Shown: one piece after another, positions 56,074 to 64,000 of the stretch
Position numbering within the stretch: the first letter of the stretch is position 1
How the letters are laid out: every line of letters starts with the position of its first letter
Source: Dipteris shenzhenensis
Lineage: Eukaryota > Polypodiophyta > Polypodiopsida > Gleicheniales
Assembly: GCA_047967505.1 (NCBI GenBank)
Contig: CM106538.1
DNA: 64,000 nt
Reading direction: 5' to 3' (one strand)
Made by a program: the position numbers and the translations under genes
Notes under the pieces: generated by a model
What the model was told of the DNA's origin: nothing
Database searches by the model: none
What the model saw: only the letters and a program-made list of their open reading frames with translations

Positions 56074-57501
56074 CCGGGTGATCTAGTTGAGTGTGTGTGA
56101 ATGCTTGAAGCTCAGGAAGGAGAAGCTCTGTGGGAAGCTTTGTGGGTGACTTTACTTGCATCCAAGTGTGTAGAGACCTTGGAGGAACCTTTGGAAAAGT
56201 CACTTTAGTTTTGCGAAGTGGTTTTGAGAGCCTGCTAAGTGTTTTCAAAGAAAAAGTCGTTTTTTGAGCCTTTTCCTATTCCGTTCGATGACAGAGACTC
56301 CATATTGACTTATAGAGGCAACTATTGCTTGCTTTTGGTGTCCACTTCACTTCAGGAGCTTGGAAACACCTTCATTCTTGAATCTGGGAACATTTCATTG
56401 GATTTCTGACTCACTGTGTCAATTTCTGCGTTTTTCTGTCCGGGTGTTGGAACTCAAGTTTGGAGCAACCATTAAATGCAGATCTATTAGTTCCGGTGGA
56501 CTCAAGAGGTCCTAAAACTTCTATGTTGCACATCATTCGCACTCCGGTGGAGTTTACAAATATCTCTGTTTCCAAAAACGTTTTTCAGTCCGTGTGTTGG
56601 ACCCAGTGATTGAGACCACGGTTTCCAAAACCGTCTGTCCCATTGTGTTTTGGATGCCCAAAAACTCCTGCCTGTCAGTTCTTACGCGATTCGATGGAGG
56701 ATTTTCAGAGTTATAGATCTCTGTGTATTCGATTTCGTCTCTCTATTATGCATTTTTCATTCTAAGGTTTTGAAAACTTAGATTTATGCCACATGGCAGT
56801 GGATAAGTGTTGACTCCCATTTCTCACTCATCGGTTGGGATTTTGGAGTTCCGGCAAAACAGAGATATTTGCAGATTTTCTTGCTGAGTGTGATTATGCA
56901 ATGGCACCCATGTTTTGAGGCATCTCAAGTTCTATTTTTAGTAGCGGTCATTACCGTGGGACTATGATTTCTTGAGCATACCTTATGCAGATCACTCTGG
57001 TTGTAATTTGAGCAGTGTGCGCTCATTTGTGGTGTGCATTGGGTTGCAGTGGATGATTTATAGGACATTTTGATGCATTGCAGTCCTTATTGGATGCGCT
57101 GATAGGCCCAAATTGCCTTGTGGGATGTTATTTTTATGGATGCTTTGCACATGGATGCTATTTTATGCTGAGGGACAACATTCACACATTGCAGGTGATG
57201 CACTGATAGTGCTATGCTCTCTTGGATGAGATATTATTAATGCATATGCCAGTGGATAGTGTTTATGCTTGAGTCATTTGGCACTTATTGGCATTTTGGA
57301 TTGCCATTGTAGTTGACATTTTCTTTTGGGCCAGATTTGCTCATATGGATGCATAGTATATGCACATGAGTTAGATGCTTTGAGACATGAGTTTTGGTGA
57401 TATTTCACTCTATTGTGGCATACACATTTGGGTGCACTTGGTATTTGGTGTGATTCTCTCTTGTAGGCACTAGCATTTGGGATTTTTGCTTCATTTGCAT
57501 C
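56074..57501 (+). other. Copia-C2 leader
   Basis: Non-coding leader homologous to 51367-52711. No gene is seen. Confidence 0.75.
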
Positions 57502-58530
57502 ATGGCATCCTGTTCCAAGTCTCAAAAGGAGTTTTTTAGCATTAAAAAGTTTAATGGGAAAAACTTTTCTTTGTGAAAAGAACAGATAAGGAATGTGCTT
57601 ATTCAAAAGAAGTAGATTAAACCCTTGGCAGGGATTGAAGCTAAGCCTGCAAATATGTCTGAGGATGATTGGAATGAGTTGGATGCATTAGCAAAGTCTA
57701 CTATTAGACCTCATCTTGCAGAGTCAATTTATTTCACTGTAGTAAATGAGCAGACTACGAAAGATTTGTGGAAGAAACTGTGTGCCACTTATGAGAAGGA
57801 AATTGCCTCTAATAAAGTTTACCTCATGAAGAGGTTGTTTGAGTTGCAGATGAAGGAAGGGGTCTCCATTGCTTCTCACTTGAATGAATTCAATACTATT
57901 TTTAGCCAGCTTCAGGCTTGAAAGATGAATTTTGATGCAGAGACTAAGTAAATATTTCTCTTATGTTCATTGCCATCCTCATGGGATACCTTTCATACAG
58001 TTATCAGTAACTTTGCACCTGGTGGAGTATTGGAATTTGATGATGTTGTGGGTAGCTTGTTGGCCGAGGAGATTAGACGAAAGTCTATGGACAGCAACAA
58101 GCAGGATGCAGCCTTAAATGTGTAAAGGGGCAGATCACAGTTCAGGGGGAAGTCCCAAGAAAGAGGGAAGTCTCGTAGCAAATCCAGGGCATAGAACATT
58201 GAGTGTTACCACTGTGGCAAGAAGGGCCATATGAAAAAGAATTGCTACAAGCTGAAAAGAGAGCAAAAGGATAAGAAAAAGAATGCAAATTGGGGTGCAA
58301 ATCAAAAGGAAGAGAGTCCAAGGGAGGACAAAGGAAAAGTGAAGATCGAGGAGATCAATGCAGTCACACATGATAATGACAATGACGTTCTCTTCATGTC
58401 CAGTTTATCTGCAGAGTTGCTTACCACTTCAAATGATGCATATTCCCAGGATTGGATTTTGGATTCTGGTGCTTCATTCCATGTGACTCCCCATAGGGAA
58501 TGGTTCTCCACTTATGACAGTGGAAAGACA
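57502..58530 (+). pseudogene. Copia-C2 gag and protease start
   Basis: ATG 57502 opens the gag. A TGA replaces the Trp codon of FSLW (about 57575) and a TAG lies at about 57613. From 57625, AGIEAKPANMSEDDWNELDA continues through UBN2 motifs. Frame breaks occur near 57920 and 58125. The zinc knuckle is complete (CYHCGKKGHMKKNC), followed by a lysine-rich linker and DWILDSGASFHVT (protease active site). The copy ends at 58530 after TYDSGKTE, where a Copia-A LTR begins. Confidence 0.85.
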
Positions 58531-58881
58531 GAGTTCCACTCGTGATATGCCAGGGTGACCTCTAAGCGCATCGACTTGTTAGCTGTAGATGCGCTTGGTA
58601 CACCGCCCATGAATAATAGCTGGATGACAGCTATCCTTATGTACTCCAGTTAGTGGCTGAGTTAGTATGCCACCTTAGTTAGCTGAGTTTGGTTTGAGAC
58701 CCACATATAGGGTTCACCTGTTCCTTTTGTACTTAGAGAGAGTTCTTTTGGCTTTCACAACTAAGAGGAGGAAAACTATTTTCAGCCTCCACCTTTGTGC
58801 GTATTCCCCCATTGTGTATGTGAGAAAGCTGCGAGTGAGACTCCTTACTTCTCTCCCACTCTCTTCACATGGTATCAAAGC
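58531..58881 (+). mobile_element. Copia-A2 5' LTR (12 bases trimmed) and primer-binding site
   Basis: Starts GAGTTCCACTCG, equivalent to base 13 of other Copia-A LTRs, and ends CTCTTCACA at 58869. TGGTATCAAAGC (58870-58881) follows. The missing TGTTGAGATATC indicates a deletion or imprecise junction with Copia-C2. Confidence 0.85.
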
Positions 58882-59289
58882 TCGGTTCATGGTAAGGAGC
58901 TTAAGAAAGCAAACCAAGTTCGTAGTGTCTTGGTAAGAGGATCAGTGTTGCTTTCCTTTTTCGAGATTGGGAGCCAATCTCTGTAGGTAGCACAGCTGGA
59001 AAGTGCAAGAGTGCACTATCCCAAATTGGGATGCCCTTTGCGGTGCCGCGAGAGGGTGGTATATGCTGCAGGGCCATTTTGGGGTCCGTTTTTGCTATGC
59101 GACCACTGTTCTGCGTGTGCGTAGAGATATTGGGAGTGATAGAATCATTCTTATTGCCTGTCGATGCAAAATCATCACTAGGAAGTGACTGTGTGGTCAA
59201 ATACCACTTTCGTTAGTTTTGTAGATTTGCCCTTGTGAGGTAGAAGTTTTGTTTTTTGTAGTGGCAGAATATTTTTGCAGTGTTCTGTA
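58882..59289 (+). other. Copia-A2 leader
   Basis: Non-coding leader homologous to 38610-39126 of Copia-A1. Confidence 0.7.
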
Positions 59290-60325
59290 ATGGCGTTTGA
59301 TGCTCTTTCACAAATTGTCACTGAAAAGCTTGACAAGAATAACTTCCAAGCATGGAAGTTTAGAATGACGAATTTCCTTAAGGGAAAAGGCTATTGGGAG
59401 TTCTTTACTGGAGCTAAACAAGAACCAGTTATTCCTAATGTTCCCAATCAACAGGAGTTGCAGGCATTTAAATGCTAGCATGAGAGAGCGAGAAAAGTTA
59501 TGTACTAGATGTCTATCAGTATTTTAGATTCTATGATTGTGCATATTCAAGATGCAATCATGCCGAAGGAGGCATGGGATAGTTTGACAAAAATGTATAG
59601 CACAAATACCCAAACAAAGAAAATGCAGCTCAAGTAGGAGTTGCATAATGTGCAAAGAGAAAATATGAGCATCAATGACTACCACATGAAGGTGAAGAAG
59701 ATTGCAGATGCAGTTGCTTCCATTGGGTCACCAATGGAAGATGATGATTTAGTTTCTGTGACCTTGAATGGTCTAGGAAAGGATTATGCACAATTTTGGA
59801 CATCCATTGTTGTCCGTGAAAAATTTCCTGATTTTGGGGAACTGATTTCTCTTCTAATTTCTGAAGAGCAGAGAAATGGTGGTGCATCTTCTTCAGGGAG
59901 GAACTTCAAAAGAAACTGTCTTCTACTCAAATGCTGGAAGAGGTAGAGGCAGAGGCAGAGGCAGAGGTAGAGCAGGCCGATCTGGAAGCCATGGCAAAAA
60001 TCAGAATATGCAGCAAATTCAAGAAAACCAGTCCTATGGAGGAGGACGTGGTAACCTTAGAGGCAAGGGGAGCCAAAGAGGTCGTGGTGGATGGCAGAGA
60101 GGCCAAAATGCAAACAGCAATGTTGAATGCTACTATTGTGTAAAATGGGTCATATGGCTAAAGACTACTATAAAAAGCAGAATGACATCATGACTGGAAA
60201 ATTACAACAAGGCAATTATGCATCCTCTAGTAGACAGGGTGATGATAGAAATGAGCATTTGTTTATGGTGCAGCACATGACCAATTCTGTGACAAGTGTA
60301 GAAGAAAGCAATGATGTGTGGTAAG
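59290..60325 (+). pseudogene. Copia-A2 gag
   Basis: ATG 59290 gives MAFDALSQIVTEKLDKNNFQ, matching Copia-A1 gag. Stops at about 59476, 59506 and 59635 and frame changes near 59895 and 60140 break it. The RGG stretch (GRGRGRGRGRAGRSG) is kept. In the zinc knuckle the motif reads CYYCVKW, with the Gly and downstream residues disturbed. Confidence 0.85.
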
Positions 60326-60698
60326 TTGACTTAGGTGCATCAAACCACATGACAGGTCATGCAGAATGGATGCAGGATGCAAGGAAAATGGAAAGACCAA
60401 GATTCATGGTAAAATTCCTTTGTCTATGCAAGATGGGAAAAAGAAATACCTATCTAATGCATTTCATGTCTCGAATATCACCAAAAACCTGGCTTCTGTT
60501 GGTCAAATGGTTGAGCAAGGCTTGCAGGTTAGATTTAATCCTCATGGATGCTTTATTGAGGATATGAAAAGTAAAGGTCGCTTGGTAGCAAAAGGGAAGA
60601 AGAAGGGTAGGATGTTTACGTTGGATGCAGACATGCCTGAATTGAGTGCATCAATGTTTGCACATGGGACCGGTGTAGTTGCAGATATTGATATCTAG
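60326..60698 (+). pseudogene. Copia-A2 protease / pre-integrase segment
   Basis: DLGASNHMTGHAEWMQDARK marks the protease active site (Ser to Leu in DSGAS). A small deletion near 60400 removes part of the segment present in Copia-A1. The frame then follows SMQDGKKKYLSNAFHVSNI to ADIDI and the TAG shared with Copia-A1 (60696-60698). Confidence 0.82.
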
Positions 60699-61362
60699 CA
60701 TAAATGCATTGGTCATGTTAATGTACAGCGACTTAAATTAATGCAGGCCCAAAATATTGTTGCACGATTGCCTAAGTTCAAGGTTGCAAAAATGCATAAG
60801 ATATGTGAAGCCTATCAATTTGGAAAACAGGCAAGGAAACCATTTCCTAGACATGTTCAAGAGAGTAAGAGGCCATTGGAATTAATCCACTCTAATGTGT
60901 AGACTACTAAAGCTGCATCTATTGGAGGCTGTCATTATTTTGTCACTTTTATTGATGACTACAACAGAAACATTTGGGTGTATTTTATGAAAAAGAAAAG
61001 TGAAGTGTTTGGCCATTTCAAAGCTTTTAAAGCTATGGTTGAAAAAGAAACAGGCTTGCAAATAAAATGCCTAAGGTCAGATGGAGGGGGAGAGTACCTC
61101 TCAAATGAGTTTGCAAGGTTCCTACAGGAGCATGGCATAAAGCAGCAATATTCATGCAGTCATACCCCAGAGCAAAATGGACTTGCAGAAAGGAAAAACA
61201 GGCATATTATCTCGTGCCATGCTTAACAAAAAAGACTTGCCAAATTATTATTGGGCTGAAGCAGTTGCTACAGTATTCTACATAATAAACAGGATTCCCA
61301 CTATAGCAATACATGGCATGATGCTAGAGGAGAGGTATACTGGTAGGAAACCAGATATTTCT
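60699..61362 (+). pseudogene. Copia-A2 integrase, cut by Copia-C3
   Basis: HKCIGHVNVQRLKLMQAQ, a TAG near 60901 after LIHSNV, then FIDDYNRNIWVYFMKKKSEV, CLRSDGGGEYLSNEFARFLQ and TPEQNGLAERKN with catalytic Glu. The first catalytic Asp is Asn here (HSN). A small deletion near 61205 removes residues before SRAMLNKKDLPNYYWAEAVA. The copy breaks off at 61362 at the LTR of Copia-C3. Confidence 0.87.
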
Positions 61363-61534
61363 TGAGAGTGCTCTAAACGGAAGCAAGAACGAAAGAAGGA
61401 GAGAGAGAGAGACAGAGAGCCACACAAGTTTGGTGGGTGCAGAACCACCCTAATCTTCTTTTTCATTCATTTATATATGTGTTTGAGTATTGTACATAAC
61501 CGGGGTTAAGGCACAGTGACCTTTAACCCCCACA
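61363..61534 (-). repeat. Copia-C3 3' LTR
   Basis: 172-bp LTR on the minus strand (TGTGGGGGTTAAAGG at 61534 to GCACTCTCA at 61363), preceded by a purine-rich AAGTGGGAGGT tract. Confidence 0.9.
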
Positions 61535-61587
61535 ACCTCCCACTTAAAGGACAATGTGCCTTTAAGAGAGAACAACTTGTGAGCATA

Positions 61588-63822
61588 CTATCCAATGCCC
61601 ATCAATACACGACAATACTCAAACCGCTGACTAGGTAGACTCTTCGTCAGCATATCTGTAGGGTTATCATCTATATGAACCTTGACAAGCTCTATGCACT
61701 TGTCCTCAAGTACCTCCCTGATGAAATGGTACCTGACCTCAATGTGTTTGGTCTTTGCATGAAAGACCGGATTCCGTGCTAGCTGAATAGCATTCATGGA
61801 ATCATTATGCAATGTCGGTACACCTGTATGAATCCCCAAATCTCCCACTAGCCGATCAAGCCATATAGCCTCCTTGCAACCCTCTGTAGCTGCAACATAC
61901 TCAGCCTCTGTGGTAGACAAAGCAACACACTTCTGTGCGCGAGACATCCATGACATTGCACCACCTGCAAAGGTGAACACATAACCAGAAGTGGATCTCC
62001 TACTATCCACATGCCCTGCATAGTCTGAATCTGTGTACCCAAGTACACGCATGTCTCCTTTACCAAAGCAGATGCACATCTCCTTGGTACCCTTCATGTA
62101 CCTCATGATGCACTTAACTGCCTCCCAATGCCTCTTTCTTGGATTAGCCATATATCGGCTAACAACTCCCACTGCAAATGCAATGTCTGGTCTAGTAGCT
62201 ATCATAGCATACATAAGACTCCCAACTGCTGATGCATAAGGAACCTTGGCCATCATGGCCCTCTCCTCATCTGATTTGGGACTATCTGTATGACTCAGTT
62301 TCACATATGGAGGCAATGGAGTACTCACTGCCTTCCCCCCCTCCATATTGAAACGCTGCAATACTTTTGTAACATACTCTTTTTGTGAAAGCCAAAGGAG
62401 TTTCCTACTCCGATCACGCGTGATGTGCATACCAAGAATATGACCTGCAAGTCCCAAATCCTTCATATCAAAGGCCTCATGCAACTTGGCCTTTAATGCA
62501 TCTAGCTCATAAGTATTCTTGCTAGCCAATAGCATATCATCCACATATAGTGCCAAGATTATCAAGCTACTATCCTGAGCCCTTTTAGTGTAGAGGCAGT
62601 GATCAATTTCACTCCTTCTAAAACCCTGGGACCGAATGAAAGCATCAAACTTCTGATACCATTCTCTAGGCGCTTGCTTAAGACCATAGAGACTCTTCTT
62701 CAGCTTGCAAACTAAATGCTCTTTGCCCTTTTCTTCAAAGCCTTCCGGCTGCACCATGTAAATTTCCTCATGCAAATCCCCATGCAAGAAAGCTGTCTTG
62801 ACATCCATCTGCATAAGCTCCATATCCTCTGCTGCCACTAGTCCAAGCATGCATCTAAGTGTGGTCATCTTCACAACTGGAGAGAATATCTCATCAAAGT
62901 CCACACCCTTCTCTTGCTTGAACCCTTTAGCAACCAAATGGGCCTTGTACCTAGGCACATCATCACCTGTGACCTTCATTTTGTAGACCCATTTACATGG
63001 CAATGCTTTGTTTCCATGTGGCAAAGAAACCAAGTCCCAAGTCTTATTCTTCATAAGTGAACTCATCTCTGATTGCATAGCATACTCCCACTTGCGTTGA
63101 TCCTCATGCATCATAGCCTCTTTGTAGCAAGAAGGCTCCCCGCAATCAGTAAGCATCACATAGTCTACTCCTGGAACAAACCTATCAGGCGGTCTAGACA
63201 CTCTAGATGATCTTCTCAAGGGCATTTCAGCTTGTTGTCCCACTTGCATATCAGCCACATTTGGCTCATCATTTCCACCAATAGATGATCCATCATCTAC
63301 CCTTGATTGTATACCTGTGGGAGTACTTGGTTGTACCATTTCTTGCACATTTGGTGCATGGACAGCTTGCTGTCTATCAACATATGCAGGTGGATTCACA
63401 TCCTGGAAAGTGATTCTCCTCATTTCCACATCCCTCATGGGTGCCTTATGCATCTTCTTCTCATTGAAGACCACATCATGGCTGCGTATGATCTTCTTTG
63501 CTTCTGGATCCCAGAGACGATAGCCCATCTCTCCACTTTCACCATAACCCAGAAAGATGCATTTCCTAGACTTAGGATCTAGCTTCTTTCGAAGCTCTTT
63601 TGGCACATGTGCATATGCCTCACACCCAAATATACGCAAATGAGAGTAAGAGGGCTTCTTGCCACTCCATGCCTCTTCAGGAATACCACCATCCAAACTC
63701 TTACTAGGTGATCTATTGATCACATGCACTGCAGTCTTCATTGCCTCAGCCCAAAAACCACCAGAAAGACTTGCATTGGAAAGCATGCATTGCAGCCTTT
63801 CTTGAATGGTAGATTCATCTTT
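61588..63822 (-). CDS. Copia-C3 pol: integrase tail, reverse transcriptase and RNase H, open
   Basis: A long uninterrupted minus-strand frame, the best-preserved retrotransposon gene here. Integrase C-terminal segments (GGFWAEAMKTAVHVINRSPS, then FLGYGESGEMGYRLWDPE) lead to a linker (RRSSRVSRPPDRFVPGVDYV). Reverse transcriptase follows with MQMDVKTAFLHGDLHEEIYM, KSLYGLKQAPREWYQKFDAF and LYVDDMLLASKNTYELDALK (catalytic YVDD). RNase H has GYTDSDYAGHVDSRRSTSGY, LSTTEAEYVAATEG, LHNDSMNAIQLARNPVFHAK and ends FEYCRVLMGIG at 61588, just before the purine tract and LTR. A one-base insertion near 63825 separates it from the integrase core at the window edge. This is likely a young insertion. Confidence 0.92.
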   Translation of the reverse strand, partial: KDESTIQERLQCMLSNASLSGGFWAEAMKTAVHVINRSPSKSLDGGIPEEAWSGKKPSYSHLRIFGCEAYAHVPKELRKKLDPKSRKCIFLGYGESGEMGYRLWDPEAKKIIRSHDVVFNEKKMHKAPMRDVEMRRITFQDVNPPAYVDRQQAVHAPNVQEMVQPSTPTGIQSRVDDGSSIGGNDEPNVADMQVGQQAEMPLRRSSRVSRPPDRFVPGVDYVMLTDCGEPSCYKEAMMHEDQRKWEYAMQSEMSSLMKNKTWDLVSLPHGNKALPCKWVYKMKVTGDDVPRYKAHLVAKGFKQEKGVDFDEIFSPVVKMTTLRCMLGLVAAEDMELMQMDVKTAFLHGDLHEEIYMVQPEGFEEKGKEHLVCKLKKSLYGLKQAPREWYQKFDAFIRSQGFRRSEIDHCLYTKRAQDSSLIILALYVDDMLLASKNTYELDALKAKLHEAFDMKDLGLAGHILGMHITRDRSRKLLWLSQKEYVTKVLQRFNMEGGKAVSTPLPPYVKLSHTDSPKSDEERAMMAKVPYASAVGSLMYAMIATRPDIAFAVGVVSRYMANPRKRHWEAVKCIMRYMKGTKEMCICFGKGDMRVLGYTDSDYAGHVDSRRSTSGYVFTFAGGAMSWMSRAQKCVALSTTEAEYVAATEGCKEAIWLDRLVGDLGIHTGVPTLHNDSMNAIQLARNPVFHAKTKHIEVRYHFIREVLEDKCIELVKVHIDDNPTDMLTKSLPSQRFEYCRVLMGIG

Positions 63823-64000
63823 TCTCTGCAACTGGATTTTGCTCTGGAGTACGAGGGGATGTGAGCTCCCTCTTAATCCCACGTGTATCACAGAAATGCT
63901 GAAAGTCATGAGAGAGATACTCTCCACCATTATCAGTCCGTAGGCATTTAAGCGTTCTACCTGACTGATTCTCAAGCCATTTCTGAAATACCTGGAACAC
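63815..64000 (-). pseudogene. Copia-C3 integrase core, runs off the right edge
   Basis: FQVFQKWLENQSGRTLKCLR and TDNGGEYLSHDFQHFCDTRG carry the second catalytic Asp; TPEQNPVAEKR holds the Glu. The frame stops at 63815 because of one extra base near 63825 compared with Copia-C1. Gag, protease and the 5' LTR of this copy lie beyond the window. Confidence 0.85.

Overview
This window looks like repeat-dominated nuclear DNA of a land plant with a large genome. Ty1/copia and Ty3/gypsy elements with plant-type initiator-Met primer sites, a roughly 182-bp satellite, a fragment of a TMK-like leucine-rich-repeat receptor kinase gene and spliced genes all point that way. A non-seed plant such as a fern or lycophyte is my guess, not something the sequence proves. 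I see no bacterial or organellar gene organisation, no tRNA or rRNA, and no clearly intact host gene.

Layout. 1-2330: two LTRs of a copia family (here Copia-A) flank a decayed gypsy integrase. 2464-3515: short tandem duplications. 3629-7121 (minus): a broken gene resembling the DUF7869 family, with a D / DNCW / GHTHEDID motif series and two in-frame TGA codons. 7217-16858: about 53 satellite monomers of 182 bp with a 910-bp higher-order period. 17655-22260: a purine-only block, including a G-run/palindrome minisatellite (18198-19650) and long GA tracts, placed between and after two copies of a 5'-exon-like sequence. 22318-24666 (plus) and 33045-25339 (minus): two inverted copies of one unrecognised gene. 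The plus copy holds only the N-terminal block. The minus copy continues into three tandem, spliced modules resembling C48 (Ulp1-type) cysteine proteases and is damaged by several stops.

33046-40548 is a stack of copia elements: Copia-B, whose leader carries the receptor-kinase fragment, sits inside Copia-A1, which abuts the 3' end of another Copia-A copy. 40549-51183 is heavily decayed gypsy material with minisatellites. 51185-64000 is a second nest: Copia-C1 broken by Copia-C2, which is joined to Copia-A2, which is interrupted by a minus-strand Copia-C3 whose pol is largely open and runs off the right edge.

The parts worth following up are the triple protease-like gene and its inverted N-terminal copy, the DUF7869-like gene, the G-run/NotI-palindrome array and the higher-order satellite.
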